NCBI RefSeq assembly: GCF_008180155.1
Contig: NZ_VSZS01000067.1
Location: forward strand, 248,001 to 312,000
Origin: Neoaquamicrobium microcysteis
Lineage (GTDB): Bacteria > Pseudomonadota > Alphaproteobacteria > Rhizobiales > Rhizobiaceae
Direction of reading: 5' to 3'
DNA: 64,000 nt
The notes beneath the pieces were generated by a model that did no database searches, was not told the DNA's origin, and worked only from the letters and a program-made list of their open reading frames with translations. Shown in pieces: positions 15,256-25,195 of the stretch (position 1 is its first letter; the number at the start of each line of letters is the position of its first letter). A program made the translations under genes and the position numbers.

Positions 15256-16707
15256 ATGACCGACTACGCTTATCCCATTCATGGCGACATCACCGGTCCC
15301 GTCGTCATGATCGGCTTCGGCTCCATCGGGCGCGGCACGCTGCCTCTCATCGAACGGCACTTTCGTTTCGACCGCTCGCGGCTGGTGGTGGTGGAACCGC
15401 GCGAGGACCGAGGCGACCGCCGCATCATCGCCAGCCACGGCGCCAAGCACTTAAAGGCGCATGTGACGCGGGACAACTACCGCGAACTGCTGACGCCGCT
15501 GCTCACCGCCGGCGAAGGTCAGGGTTTCTGCGTCAATCTCTCCGTCGATACCGGCTCGCTTGACCTGATGAAGCTGTGTCGCGAACTCGGCGTTCTCTAC
15601 ATCGACACCGTCGTCGAGCCTTGGCTGGGCTTCTACTTCGACAAGGATGCCGACAACGCCGCACGCACCAACTATGCGCTGCGCGAGACGGTGCGCGAGG
15701 AAAAGCGCCGCAACCCCGGCGGCACCACCGCCGTCTCCACCTGCGGTGCAAATCCGGGCATGGTGTCGTGGTTCGTCAAGAAGGCGCTGCTGAACCTCGC
15801 GACCGATCTCGACATCGTACACGAAGAGCCCGAGACAGAGGACCGCGCAGGCTGGGCCGCACTGATGCGCAAGGTCGGCGTCAAGGGCATCCACATCGCC
15901 GAGCGCGACACGCAGCGCACCAAGAACCCGAAGCCGCTCGAGACCTTCTGGAACACATGGTCTGTGGAAGGCTTCATCTCGGAAGGGCTCCAGCCCGCCG
16001 AACTCGGCTGGGGCACCCACGAAAAATGGAAGCCTGACAACGCGCGCGAACACACTAGCGGCAACAGGGCGGCCATCTATCTCGATCAGCCCGGCGCGAA
16101 CACCCGTGTGCGTACATGGTGCCCCACGCCGGGGCCCCAATACGGCTTCCTTGTCACCCACAACGAGGCGATCTCCATCGCCGATTTCTTCACCGTGCGT
16201 GACGACAAGGGCGAGGTCGCCTATCGCCCGACCTGCCACTACGCCTACCACCCGTGCAACGACGCCGTACTTTCGCTGCACGAGATGTTCGGCGCGGCCG
16301 GCAAGGCGCAGCCTGTTCAGCATGTGCTGGACGAGCACGAACTTGTCGATGGCGTGGACGAGCTGGGCGTCCTTCTCTACGGCCACGGCAGAAATGCCTA
16401 CTGGTACGGTTCGCAGCTCTCGCTGGAAGAGGCGCGCGGCCTCGCCCCCTACCAGAACGCGACCGGCCTTCAGGTCACGTCGGCGGTGCTCGCCGGAATG
16501 GTATGGGCGCTCGAGAACCCGGAAGCCGGGATCGTAGAGACGGACGAGATCGACTACCGACGCTGCCTTGAGGTGCAGATGCCTTATCTCGGCCCGGTCG
16601 AAGGCTATTACACGGACTGGACGCCGCTCGAGGGGCGGCCCGGGCTCTTCCCCGAAGACATCGACACGAGCGATCCCTGGCAGTTTCGAAACATTCTTGT
16701 TCGTTAG
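15256..16707 (+). CDS. hss: Homospermidine synthase
   Basis: A 483-aa NAD-dependent enzyme of the saccharopine-dehydrogenase fold. It joins two putrescines (or spermidine and putrescine) into homospermidine, the characteristic polyamine of many rhizobia. The N terminus carries the Rossmann motif VVMIGFGSIGRG. Also typical of bacterial Hss are VSTCGANPGMVSWFVKKAL, the VEPWLGFY segment and HYAYHPCNDA. Length matches the family. It lies 57 bp downstream of the DUF3445 gene on the same strand. No polyamine transporter or decarboxylase gene is next to it. Confidence 0.93.
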   Translation: MTDYAYPIHGDITGPVVMIGFGSIGRGTLPLIERHFRFDRSRLVVVEPREDRGDRRIIASHGAKHLKAHVTRDNYRELLTPLLTAGEGQGFCVNLSVDTGSLDLMKLCRELGVLYIDTVVEPWLGFYFDKDADNAARTNYALRETVREEKRRNPGGTTAVSTCGANPGMVSWFVKKALLNLATDLDIVHEEPETEDRAGWAALMRKVGVKGIHIAERDTQRTKNPKPLETFWNTWSVEGFISEGLQPAELGWGTHEKWKPDNAREHTSGNRAAIYLDQPGANTRVRTWCPTPGPQYGFLVTHNEAISIADFFTVRDDKGEVAYRPTCHYAYHPCNDAVLSLHEMFGAAGKAQPVQHVLDEHELVDGVDELGVLLYGHGRNAYWYGSQLSLEEARGLAPYQNATGLQVTSAVLAGMVWALENPEAGIVETDEIDYRRCLEVQMPYLGPVEGYYTDWTPLEGRPGLFPEDIDTSDPWQFRNILVR

Positions 16708-16802
16708 GCGTTGTTCGACAGAGGGGGGAACGTACCCACCTTGCTTTCGCCCCGGAAAACGGCGAATGAGATTCCAGTCGTACCGACAAGAGGACTATCG
16801 GC

Positions 16803-17207
16803 ATGATGAATGCGGGCAAATTTCGCGCAGCCGCCGCGACGACAATGGTATTGGCGCTGGCAGGCTGCCAGATGGCGGGCGAGCCGCCTATGCGCAATCG
16901 CCCGATGACGCCGCCGCCCATGCAGCAGAGCGGCTTCGAGGGCGACTGGGTCAGCACCGACGGCGTAGCGCTCTCCCGCTTCACCAGCGGCAGGTTCGAG
17001 ACGCTGGCGACCGACACCGGCAACAAGCTGGCTGAAGGCAGCTACACCCAGTTGAACCCGACCACGGTTTCGATTTCCGTCACCTCGCTCATCCGGCAAA
17101 CGACCACGCAGGTCAATTGCGCGATGGTCACGCAGACGCAGCTCAACTGCACCAGCTCGGCCGGCCAGCAGTTCTCGCTCATCCGGCGCAGCGCCGGCAC
17201 GGCCTGA
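16803..17207 (+). CDS. omp10: Outer-membrane lipoprotein Omp10 family
   Basis: A 134-aa lipoprotein. The signal peptide ends in the lipobox LALAGC, with lipidated Cys22. The mature part has a Pro/Met-rich linker, then a small beta-rich domain: GFEGDWVS, then KLAEGSYTQL, then VNCAMVTQTQLNCTSSAG. These segments closely resemble Brucella Omp10, an outer-membrane lipoprotein antigen that affects envelope properties. The two cysteines in the VNC and LNC motifs may form a disulfide. It stands alone between hss and the PaaK-like gene, and a GC-rich hairpin follows. Confidence 0.87.
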   Translation: MMNAGKFRAAAATTMVLALAGCQMAGEPPMRNRPMTPPPMQQSGFEGDWVSTDGVALSRFTSGRFETLATDTGNKLAEGSYTQLNPTTVSISVTSLIRQTTTQVNCAMVTQTQLNCTSSAGQQFSLIRRSAGTA

Positions 17208-17219
17208 TCCGGCTTTACG

Positions 17220-17247
17220 CCGGCGGCGTTCCTCCCTGCGCCGCCGG
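17220..17247 (+). terminator. Hairpin after omp10
   Basis: Arms CCGGCGGCG (17220-17228) and CGCCGCCGG (17239-17247) around a 10-base loop, a few bases after the stop at 17207. No strong T-run follows, so its strength as a terminator is uncertain. Confidence 0.45.
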
Positions 17248-17312
17248 AAGCCACCTTGCACATTCCGCATCGCTGCTGCGATAACCGTTTCTGCGGGATT
17301 TAGGGAGGAACG

Positions 17313-18566
17313 ATGGCCGCACATTTCGACGCGCTCGAACATCGGGCGCCTGAGCAGCGCGAGGCCGATCTGTTCTCGCGCCTGCCCGGCTTTCTCGCTT
17401 CCGCAATGCGCGACGCGCCGGGCCTGGGCCGCTGGTTGGCCGATCTCGATCCGGCATCGGTGACATCTCGGTCGGCATTCGCCAGACTGCCGATCCTGCG
17501 CAAGCCAGAACTCATGGAAATGCAGGCGAAGGAGCCGCCCTTCGGCGGTTTCGCCAATCCCGCGCACCTGACGGGCGGCCGCGTGTTCATGTCGCCCGGC
17601 CCGATCTGGGAGCCGCAGGGGGTGGGGTCCGATCCGGGCCGCTCGGCCCGCGCCATGTTTGCTGTCGGCATCCGCCCCGGCGACATCGTCCACAACAGCT
17701 TTTCCTATCACATGACACCCGGCGGCTTCATCATGGACGAAGGCGCGCGCGCGCTGGGATGCACCGTGTTTGCCGCAGGCACGGGCAACACCGACATGCA
17801 GGTCGACGCGGCCGCCGCACTCAAGCCGGCCGTCTATGCCGGCACGCCCGATTTCCTCAAGGTGATGCTCGACCGCGCCGCAGAAACCGGCCGCAACCTG
17901 TCGTCCTTTAGGCTGGGGCTGGTGTCCGGCGGGGCGCTTTTTCCCTCGCTGCGCGACGAATATTTCGCGCGAGGCGTCAAGGTCTACCAGTGCTACGCCA
18001 CCGCCGAGTTCGGGGTCATCGCATATGAGAGCGCCGGCGACGGCGGCACGCCCAACCCCGGCATGATCGTCAACGAGGACCTGATCGTGGAGATCGTGCG
18101 CCCCGGCACCGGCGACCCGGTACCTGAGGGCGAGGTGGGCGAACTGGTGGTCACCAGCCTGAACCCCGCCTATCCGCTGGTACGCCTGGGCACCGGCGAC
18201 CTGTCGGCGATCCTTCCCGGCCGCTCACCATGCGGCCGCACGGGCACGCGTCTCAAGGGCTGGATGGGCCGTGCCGACCAGCGCACCAAGGTCAAGGGCA
18301 TGTTCGTCGACCCCAGGCAGATTGCCGAGGTGCTGGCACGCCATCGCGATGTGGTGCGCGCGCGTCTGGTGGTGACGCGTGACGGCGCCCGCGACGCCAT
18401 GGCGCTGCATGTCGAGGCAGCACCCGGCGCAGCGCCCGACACGAACGCCATCGAGGCCTCGCTGCGCGACGTCACCAAGCTGGGCGGCGCGGTGCTGCTC
18501 GCGGAGCACGGTTCTCTGCCGAACGACGGCAAGGTCATAGCCGACGAGCGCGACTACGCCGGTTGA
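17313..18566 (+). CDS. Phenylacetate-CoA ligase-like (PaaK family) AMP-forming enzyme
   Basis: A 417-aa adenylate-forming enzyme. PaaK-family ligases activate aryl acids with ATP and CoA. The sequence shows GIRPGDIVHNSFSYHMTPGG, VYAGTPDFLK, LVSGGALFPSLRDEYF, YATAEFGVIAYE, GELVVTSLNP and a C-terminal VKGMFVDPRQIAEVLARH, which fit the PaaK N and C domains. The Ser/Thr/Gly-rich P-loop is reduced (LTGGRVFMSPG). GGGAGGAACG precedes the ATG. No aromatic-degradation genes flank it, so the substrate is unknown. Confidence 0.85.
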   Translation: MAAHFDALEHRAPEQREADLFSRLPGFLASAMRDAPGLGRWLADLDPASVTSRSAFARLPILRKPELMEMQAKEPPFGGFANPAHLTGGRVFMSPGPIWEPQGVGSDPGRSARAMFAVGIRPGDIVHNSFSYHMTPGGFIMDEGARALGCTVFAAGTGNTDMQVDAAAALKPAVYAGTPDFLKVMLDRAAETGRNLSSFRLGLVSGGALFPSLRDEYFARGVKVYQCYATAEFGVIAYESAGDGGTPNPGMIVNEDLIVEIVRPGTGDPVPEGEVGELVVTSLNPAYPLVRLGTGDLSAILPGRSPCGRTGTRLKGWMGRADQRTKVKGMFVDPRQIAEVLARHRDVVRARLVVTRDGARDAMALHVEAAPGAAPDTNAIEASLRDVTKLGGAVLLAEHGSLPNDGKVIADERDYAG

Positions 18567-18650
18567 TCCCCGTCAAGGTGCGGCAAGCAGGACACTTGCA
18601 TTGCGGAGGCCAAGGACTAGTTTCCGGCCACCTGCAAGGAGTTGCCCGGC

Positions 18651-19715
18651 ATGAACATCCAGACGGCGATCGACAGTGACAAGGCAAAGGCGGTTGGCCC
18701 CCTCCCCGCCGGCCATCCGCCCGTGCGACAGGGGCGCATCGGCGTGCTTTTGAGCAACCTCGGCACGCCCGACGGAACGGACTACTGGTCGCTGTGGCGC
18801 TACCTGCGCGAGTTCCTGTCGGACCCGCGTATCATCGAGCTCAACAAGGCGATCTGGTATCCGATCCTTTACGGCGCGGTGCTGACGACACGGCCGCAGA
18901 AGGCGGGTGCGAACTACGCCAAGATCTGGAACCGCGAAAAGGACGAGTCACCGCTGCGCACGATCACGCGCAGCCAGACCGAACGGCTGGCGGCCGCCTT
19001 TGCCGATGACGACCGGGTGGTGGTCGAGTGGGGGATGCGCTACGGCAATCCCTCGATCGAGGGTGCGGTCGAACGGCTGACAGCGCAGGGCTGCGACCGC
19101 ATCGTCTTCTTCCCGCTCTATCCGCAATACTCCGCCACGACGACGGCCACCGCCAACGACCAGCTCTATCGCGGGCTGATGAAGATGCGGCGGATGCCGA
19201 CGGTGCGTTCCGTGCCGCCTTACTACGACGAACCTGCCTATATCGAGGCCCTGGCTCGTTCGATCGAAACGCACCTGACGAAGCTGGATTTCGAGCCGGA
19301 GGTGATCCTCGCGTCTTACCACGGCATCCCGAAATCCTATTTCGAGAAGGGCGACCCGTATCACTGCCACTGCCTCAAGACGACGCGCCTCCTGCGCGAG
19401 CGGCTTGGAATGGACGAAAAGCGCCTGATGACGACTTTCCAGTCGCTGTTCGGCAAGGCCGAATGGATCAAGCCATACACCGACAAGACGGTGGAGAGGC
19501 TGGCTTCGGAGGGTGTCAAATCCATCGCCATCGTGAACCCCGGTTTTTCCGCTGACTGCATCGAGACGCTGGAAGAGATCGACGGCGAAGTGCGCGAGGT
19601 TTTCATGCGCGCAGGCGGCGAGAAGTTCGCGCACATTCCGTGCCTGAACGATAGCGAAGACGGCATGGCGATGCTGGAGCAGCTGGTGCGCCGGGAACTC
19701 GCCGGCTGGTTGTGA
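18651..19715 (+). CDS. hemH: Ferrochelatase
   Basis: A 354-aa enzyme that inserts ferrous iron into protoporphyrin IX, the last step of protoheme synthesis. The active-site histidine is in ILASYHGIPKSYF, and the conserved acid is in NPGFSADCIETLEEI. The N-terminal GVLLSNLGTPDG and WGMRYGNPSI are family hallmarks. A TTG at 18642 also opens the frame, but AAGGAG lies 9 bp before the ATG at 18651, which decides the start. It is membrane-peripheral in related bacteria. It appears monocistronic. Confidence 0.95.
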   Translation: MNIQTAIDSDKAKAVGPLPAGHPPVRQGRIGVLLSNLGTPDGTDYWSLWRYLREFLSDPRIIELNKAIWYPILYGAVLTTRPQKAGANYAKIWNREKDESPLRTITRSQTERLAAAFADDDRVVVEWGMRYGNPSIEGAVERLTAQGCDRIVFFPLYPQYSATTTATANDQLYRGLMKMRRMPTVRSVPPYYDEPAYIEALARSIETHLTKLDFEPEVILASYHGIPKSYFEKGDPYHCHCLKTTRLLRERLGMDEKRLMTTFQSLFGKAEWIKPYTDKTVERLASEGVKSIAIVNPGFSADCIETLEEIDGEVREVFMRAGGEKFAHIPCLNDSEDGMAMLEQLVRRELAGWL

Positions 19716-19818
19716 AGCCTGCCCGCCTGTCATTGTAACATCGGGCAAACACCCTTAAGTCTGACCTGAACGAACCGGCGCGCGGCGCAGCCGGATTGGC
19801 ATAGCGATGGAGGGCACC

Positions 19819-20775
19819 ATGCCGTTTTCTGGCTTCGACATTCTCATTCCGGTTCTGGTCGTTCTCGTCCTTTTCCTCATCTTTGCGGGGATCAAGACGG
19901 TACCGCAGGGTCACAACTACACCGTCGAGCGCTTCGGCCGCTACACGCGTACGCTGACGCCGGGCCTCAACCTCATCGTCCCGTTCATCGACCGCGTCGG
20001 CGCGCGCATGAACATGATGGAACAGGTGCTCGACGTTCCGACCCAGGAGGTCATCACCAAGGACAACGCCATCGTGTCGGTCGATGGTGTCGCCTTCTAC
20101 CAGGTGCTCAACGCCGCCCAGTCCGCCTATCAGGTCTCGGGGCTGGAAAACGCCATCCTGAACCTGACGATGACCAACATCCGTTCGGTCATGGGCTCCA
20201 TGGATCTCGACGAACTGCTGTCCAACCGCGATGCGATCAACGACCGCCTGCTGCGCATCGTCGATGATGCCGCGAGCCCCTGGGGCATCAAGATGACGCG
20301 CGTCGAGATCAAGGACATCAACCCGCCCAAGAACCTCGTCGACTCGATGGCGCGCCAGATGATGGCGGAACGCGACCGGCGCGCGGAAATCCTCGTGGCC
20401 GAAGGCCGCAAGCAGGCCCAGATCCTCGAGGCGGAAGGCCGCAAGGAAGCTGCTTTCCGCGACGCCGAAGCCCGCGAGCGTGCGGCGGAAGCCGAAGCGC
20501 GCGCGACGCAGATGGTGTCGGAGGCCATCGCCAAGGGCGACGTGCAGGCGATCAACTACTTCGTCGCCCAGAAGTACACCGAGGCGATGGCTGCAATCGG
20601 CTCGGCCACCAACAGCAAGATCGTGCTGATGCCGCTTGAGGCATCCTCGCTGATCGGTTCGCTGGGCGGCATCGGCGCCATAGCCAAGGAAGTGTTCAGC
20701 GAGGACGCGCAGCAGATACGCACACAGCGCGCGGCCGGCCGCACACCCACGGTTTCGCCGGATCAGTCGCGCTAG
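19819..20775 (+). CDS. qmcA: SPFH/Band 7 (stomatin-like, QmcA type) membrane protein
   Basis: About 318 aa. One N-terminal membrane helix (FDILIPVLVVLVLFLIFAGI) is followed by the SPFH domain (GHNYTVERFGRYTRTLTPGLNLIVPFIDRVG). An Ala/Glu/Arg-rich coiled coil comes next (about 185-240, AEGRKQAQILEAEGRKEAAF), then a C-terminal SLIGSLGGIGAI segment. These proteins oligomerise into flotillin-like membrane microdomains and often modulate proteases. The ATG at 19807 is in frame, but GGAGGG directly before the ATG at 19819 makes the latter the start. The NfeD partner follows 33 bp downstream, the usual pairing. Confidence 0.92.
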   Translation: MPFSGFDILIPVLVVLVLFLIFAGIKTVPQGHNYTVERFGRYTRTLTPGLNLIVPFIDRVGARMNMMEQVLDVPTQEVITKDNAIVSVDGVAFYQVLNAAQSAYQVSGLENAILNLTMTNIRSVMGSMDLDELLSNRDAINDRLLRIVDDAASPWGIKMTRVEIKDINPPKNLVDSMARQMMAERDRRAEILVAEGRKQAQILEAEGRKEAAFRDAEARERAAEAEARATQMVSEAIAKGDVQAINYFVAQKYTEAMAAIGSATNSKIVLMPLEASSLIGSLGGIGAIAKEVFSEDAQQIRTQRAAGRTPTVSPDQSR

Positions 20776-20808
20776 TCCGGCTGCGTCGGACGGTTCTGGA
20801 GGTTCGTC

Positions 20809-21270
20809 ATGATAATGGATTGGCTCTCCCAACTCGGTCCGTGGAACTGGATGGTGCTGGGCGCCGTGCTGCTGACGCTGGAGATCGTCGCCCCTGGCGC
20901 CTACCTGCTGTGGCTCGGGATCGCCGCCGTCCTGACCGGCACGCTGTCGCTCCAGCTTTGGGAGAGCGCGGCGTGGGTATGGCAGGTGCAGGTGCTTGTG
21001 TTCCTGGCGCTGTCGATCGCCTCCGTGCTCATCGGCAAGCGGTTCTTCCCCAACAGCAGCCCTGACGACACCGACCAGCCGCTTCTGAACCAGCGCGAAC
21101 GCCAATTGATCGGGCGCACCGCCACGCTTCAGGAGCCGATCACGGAAGGCTATGGACGTATCCGGCTCGGCGATACGCTGTGGCGCGTAAACGGACCGGA
21201 TTTGCCCGCCGGTGCCCGCGTCCGCGTCGTGGCCGCCGAAGATGGCCATCTAAGGGTGGAAGCGCTTTAG
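20809..21270 (+). CDS. NfeD-family membrane protein
   Basis: A 153-aa partner of the SPFH protein. Two or three N-terminal membrane helices (WMVLGAVLLTLEIVAPGAYLL and VFLALSIASVLIGKRFF) are followed by a C-terminal OB-fold (LIGRTATLQEPITEGYGRIRLGDTLWRV). This is the short NfeD form without a protease domain. GGAGG lies 6 bp before the ATG. The gene ends with a 4-bp overlap of the convergent kdsD 3' end. SPFH-NfeD pairs are thought to act in membrane microdomain quality control. Confidence 0.92.
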   Translation: MIMDWLSQLGPWNWMVLGAVLLTLEIVAPGAYLLWLGIAAVLTGTLSLQLWESAAWVWQVQVLVFLALSIASVLIGKRFFPNSSPDDTDQPLLNQRERQLIGRTATLQEPITEGYGRIRLGDTLWRVNGPDLPAGARVRVVAAEDGHLRVEAL

Positions 21271-22265
21271 GCAGCGCCTATCCTGAGCAGGTCGTGCAGG
21301 TGGACGAGGCCTACCGGCTTCCTGTCTTCCACCACCATGACCGAGGTGATCGACGACGCATTGACCATTTGCAGCACCGCACCGGCCAGTGCATCGGCGG
21401 GCACGCATTTGGGCTGGCGGGTCATCACATCCTCGACGGTCATTGACAGCAGATCCGCACCGATGTGACGGCGCAGGTCGCCGTCGGTGATGATGCCTTC
21501 CAGCGTACCGGAGGCACCCACTACGGCAACACAGCCGAATCCCTTGCGCGAGATTTCCAGCACCGCCTCGCGCATGCCGGTTCCCGCCTGCACAAGCGGC
21601 AGCTTCTCGCCGCGATGCATGATCTCGCCGACCTTCACGAGGCTAGCGCCCAGCTTGCCGCCGGGATGGAAGGTGCGGAAATGGTCGGGCGTGAAGCCTC
21701 TCGCTTCAAGCAGCGCCACGGCCAGCGCGTCCCCGATAACCAGTTGCATCATCGTGGAGGTCGTGGGCGCCAGCCCCAGCGGGCAGGCTTCGGCCGCCTT
21801 GGGCAGTCCGATGACGACGCTCGCCTCGCGCGCCAGCGCCGAATCGACCCCCGAGGTGATGGCGATCAGCGGTATGGCGAACCGGCTGGCATAGGCGACG
21901 ATGGTCTTGAGTTCCGCCGTCTCCCCCGACCATGACAGCGCTATGATGGCGTCGTCAGCGGCGATCATGCCGAGATCGCCATGGCTCGCCTCGGCTGGGT
22001 GCACGAAGAATGCGGGCGTGCCGGTGGAAGCGAGCGTCGCGGCAATCTTCGAGCCGATGTGCCCGCTCTTGCCGACGCCGGTGATGATGACACGGCCGGT
22101 GATGCCGCCGATGATCTCGACGGCTTGCGCAAAGACCTCGCCCAGCCCGTTGTCCAGCGCGCCTTCCAGCGCCGTCAGCCCGCTCATTTCGGTACGCACG
22201 GTGCGCAGCGCCGACGCGATCGCCGAGCTTCTGTCCACTGGAGCGCTGATTGCCTTTCTGTGCAT
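21267..22265 (-). CDS. kdsD: Arabinose-5-phosphate isomerase (KpsF/GutQ family)
   Basis: A 332-aa enzyme that interconverts ribulose-5-phosphate and arabinose-5-phosphate, the entry to KDO and lipopolysaccharide. The SIS domain (about 40-175) has GVGKSGHIGSKIAATLASTG, FVHPAEASHGDLGM and SWSGET. Two CBS domains follow (about 205-330, ending VMVVEDRKPVGLVHLHDLLR). A TTG at 22271 is in frame, but I prefer the ATG at 22265. Adjacent genes also concern the envelope (beta-barrel protein, galU). Confidence 0.92.
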   Translation of the reverse strand: MHRKAISAPVDRSSAIASALRTVRTEMSGLTALEGALDNGLGEVFAQAVEIIGGITGRVIITGVGKSGHIGSKIAATLASTGTPAFFVHPAEASHGDLGMIAADDAIIALSWSGETAELKTIVAYASRFAIPLIAITSGVDSALAREASVVIGLPKAAEACPLGLAPTTSTMMQLVIGDALAVALLEARGFTPDHFRTFHPGGKLGASLVKVGEIMHRGEKLPLVQAGTGMREAVLEISRKGFGCVAVVGASGTLEGIITDGDLRRHIGADLLSMTVEDVMTRQPKCVPADALAGAVLQMVNASSITSVMVVEDRKPVGLVHLHDLLRIGAA

Positions 22266-22411
22266 GCGCAAGCGCTTAGCGCTTCCGCGTTGTCATGTCC
22301 ATCGCGACGCGAGCGCAAGGCGAATGGCGGGCGGGTCAATCATCCGTTAACCATCGCTGTTTACGGTCCGGTAAAGTTTCGCGCTTCCCGCGCCACACCG
22401 ATCGGGCGACG

Positions 22412-24100
22412 ATGGCACCAGTTCCGCCGCACAGACAACGGATGCAGCGTTGCGCAAGCGCGCTTGCGCTTGCCGCGGCCGGCGTGTTGCTGGCGGGCGG
22501 CGATGCATTCGCGCAGATGCGGGACGGCCTGCGCGGCGAGGTGCAGGAGACGGCGATCACCACCGATCTTCTGGGCCGGTATCCGCGCACGCTGACGAAC
22601 ACGTCGCCTCTCGACGGGTCGACCTCTCTTGTCGAGGAACCGGCCGCACGCCGCTACAGCCCTGTCAGCAGCGGCGCGATCGACGATGACGCGGCACCCG
22701 CTCCGACTTCCGGCCTGCTCGGCGACGGGCTTGCCCAAGGCGGCGCGCAGACGGGAGCCGAACCCGTGACACGCACAGGCCGGAGCGGGGCGGCAAACCC
22801 AGGCGAGAGCGCGCCGACCGCCAACGCGGCAACCGATGAAGATTTGACCACCGGCACGGTGCGGGCGGCCCCGGTGGACGGTTTCGAGGAAGACCGCAGC
22901 ACGCGGATCGGCCCCGACGGCGAGCGCGCGGGCGCCATCGACGCGCTTTCGCGAACGCCCGAGCCCAACCCCTATGGCCCGCTCGGCATGCGTGTCGGCA
23001 CGTTCGAGCTGAACTCGACGCTGGAACAGGGGATCGGCTGGACATCCAACGCCAATCTGACGACCGAGGCGAGATCGTCGACCTATTCGGAGACCGGATT
23101 GCGCCTCAACGCGGTCTCCGACTGGTCGCGCCACAGCGCGCGCATCGACGGCGACGTTCGCTACAGGAAATCGCTCGGCGGCGAGGAGATTTCCGACGCG
23201 GAGGGTGGGGTCAACGGCGAGTTGCGGCTGGAGCTCGGAGACCAGTGGAACGCCTTCGCATCGGGCGGCTACCGGGTATCGCCCGAATCCGCCTCCTCGC
23301 CCTCGACGGTCACAGGGGCGGTCTCACGTCCCCTGCGCCATACGTTCACCGGCAGCGCGGGCCTCTCGCGCGATGTGGGCCGCGTGCGACTTGGCATGTA
23401 TGGCGATGTCGCACGCAACGTCTATGGCGATGCTAGGCTCGAAAACGGCGACCGGCTTTCTCAGAGCGACCGCGATTCGACCTTGTCGACGCTGCGCCTG
23501 CGCACCGGCTACGAGATTTCGCCGGCGCTTCGCCCTTTTGTGGAGGCGGAGATCGGCCGGCGATCATACGACGAGGCGTTCGACCGCGACGGGTACGAGC
23601 GCTCGGCCGACCGATACGCCCTGCGCAGCGGCTTCGAGCTGGATATGGGCGAGAAGCTGCGCGGCGAGATCGCCGCCGGGTGGGTCAGCGAGCGGCCGGA
23701 CGACGCCCGCCTCGACGAAATTTCCGGCCTGTCGCTTGCGGCGAACCTCGCCTGGTCTCCGGTCCACGGCACTACCGTCGAACTGAACGGGTCCACCGAA
23801 GTCGAAGGCTCAACGGTCGCCGGCAAATCAGGCTCGCTCTACCATTCCGGCAGTGTGTCTCTGACCCGCCAGTTGCGGCACAACCTAACCGGCAGCGTGC
23901 TGGCGGGCATCGGCTGGCGGGAATATTTCGGCCACGACGAAACCGACCTCGTGCTGCGCGGCGAGGCCAGCCTGACCTGGTGGATGAACCGCTATGCCGG
24001 CATTACCGGCCGCGCCAGCTACGAAAGCCAGCGCGGAACCTTGCCAGACCGCGACTACGACGCCACCAGCCTCTATCTGGGCATGACGCTGCAGCGCTGA
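22412..24100 (+). CDS. Outer-membrane beta-barrel protein
   Basis: A 562-aa secreted protein. The signal peptide ends near LLAGGDAFAQ. Residues about 35-190 are low-complexity and probably a flexible periplasmic region. The C-terminal 380 residues show alternating amphipathic strands with many Gly/Arg/Tyr/Asp (GEIAAGWVSERPDDARLDE, YESQRGTLPDRDYD) ending SLYLGMTLQR, as expected for an outer-membrane barrel of the BBP2 type. In related rhizobia such proteins are often linked to polysaccharide genes, and galU and kdsD adjoin here. The function is not known. The ATG at 22412 is chosen; 22295 is upstream in frame without a credible leader. Confidence 0.8.
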   Translation: MAPVPPHRQRMQRCASALALAAAGVLLAGGDAFAQMRDGLRGEVQETAITTDLLGRYPRTLTNTSPLDGSTSLVEEPAARRYSPVSSGAIDDDAAPAPTSGLLGDGLAQGGAQTGAEPVTRTGRSGAANPGESAPTANAATDEDLTTGTVRAAPVDGFEEDRSTRIGPDGERAGAIDALSRTPEPNPYGPLGMRVGTFELNSTLEQGIGWTSNANLTTEARSSTYSETGLRLNAVSDWSRHSARIDGDVRYRKSLGGEEISDAEGGVNGELRLELGDQWNAFASGGYRVSPESASSPSTVTGAVSRPLRHTFTGSAGLSRDVGRVRLGMYGDVARNVYGDARLENGDRLSQSDRDSTLSTLRLRTGYEISPALRPFVEAEIGRRSYDEAFDRDGYERSADRYALRSGFELDMGEKLRGEIAAGWVSERPDDARLDEISGLSLAANLAWSPVHGTTVELNGSTEVEGSTVAGKSGSLYHSGSVSLTRQLRHNLTGSVLAGIGWREYFGHDETDLVLRGEASLTWWMNRYAGITGRASYESQRGTLPDRDYDATSLYLGMTLQR

Positions 24101-24105
24101 GCGGC

Positions 24106-24987
24106 CTAAGGCGTAGGCTTGCCCATCAGCCTTTCGACGGCGTTGATCACGACATCGCGCAGATTTTCCTGCTGGAAGGCGAATGCCACGTTCGCCTCGA
24201 CGAAACCTTCCGGCGAGCCGCAATCGTAGGTGCTGCCGCGATAGTGGTAGCCGAACAGCGTTTGCTCCTTGCCCAACCGGATCATCGCATCGGTGAGCTG
24301 GATTTCCCCGCCCGCGCCCTTTTCCTGATTGGCCAGTATGTCGAAAATCTCGGGCTGAAGGATGTAGCGGCCGTTGATGTAGAGGTTGGTCGGCGCGGTG
24401 CCCTTGGCCGGCTTCTCCACCATCTCGGTAATCTCGAAGCCAGTGTGGATTTCCGCGCCCTTGCCCACGATGCCGTATTTGTGCGTCTCCTCGGGGTCGC
24501 ACTCCTGCACCGCGACGACGTTGTTGCCGGTGCGCTGGAACAGCTCCACCATGCCCTTGAGACAGCTTTTTTCGGATTGCATGATCATGTCGGGCAAAAG
24601 CAGCGCGAAGGGCTCGTTGCCCACAAGATCGCGCGCGCACCATACCGCATGCCCCAGCCCCATCGGCACCTGCTGGCGGGTGAAGCTGGTAGCGCCGGGC
24701 GCGGGCTGCATCTTGCGCAGCCGCTCGAGCTGCTCCTTCTTGCCGCGCTGCTCGAGCGTGTCGTAGAGCTCGAACTGGAGATCGAAATGATCCTCGATCA
24801 CAGCCTTGTTACGGCCGGTGACGAAAATGAAATGCTCGATGCCCGCCTCGCGCGCTTCATCCACGACATACTGGATGACCGGGCGATCCACGACCGTAAG
24901 CATCTCCTTCGGCACCGCCTTCGTTGCTGGCAGGAACCGGGTTCCAAGTCCGGCCACGGGGAAGACGGCTTTTCTTACTTTTCTCAT
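24106..24987 (-). CDS. galU: UTP-glucose-1-phosphate uridylyltransferase
   Basis: A 293-aa nucleotidyltransferase that makes UDP-glucose for exopolysaccharide, glucans and lipopolysaccharide. The nucleotide-binding signature [18 protein letters not shown] is at residues 14-31. [30 protein letters not shown] and [14 protein letters not shown] follow as in other GalU proteins. Length is normal. It converges with the beta-barrel gene, which ends 6 bp away, and has its own promoter in the roughly 200-bp region before the transglycosylase gene. Confidence 0.95.
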   Translation of the reverse strand: MRKVRKAVFPVAGLGTRFLPATKAVPKEMLTVVDRPVIQYVVDEAREAGIEHFIFVTGRNKAVIEDHFDLQFELYDTLEQRGKKEQLERLRKMQPAPGATSFTRQQVPMGLGHAVWCARDLVGNEPFALLLPDMIMQSEKSCLKGMVELFQRTGNNVVAVQECDPEETHKYGIVGKGAEIHTGFEITEMVEKPAKGTAPTNLYINGRYILQPEIFDILANQEKGAGGEIQLTDAMIRLGKEQTLFGYHYRGSTYDCGSPEGFVEANVAFAFQQENLRDVVINAVERLMGKPTP

Positions 24988-25195
24988 CTGCGCTCACTGT
25001 TCCATTTTTGGCGGCGGCGGCACTTTCCGCGGCGACATTTTCATGCCGACATTGACCATTATTGAATCAAAACTGTCGAGGAGGGGGTTGCGATCGGAAA
25101 ATCCCGATAATCGTAAAACCTATGGTAAACTTTTTCCTAACCCGAATGGTCGATGAATGGTTCCACCAGAGCAACAGGCAATTGGAGGCATGAAC

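Noticed and set aside
19603-21249. A 548-residue minus-strand frame opposite the SPFH and NfeD genes
   Set aside because: Antisense shadow of two conserved genes, with no recognisable motif.
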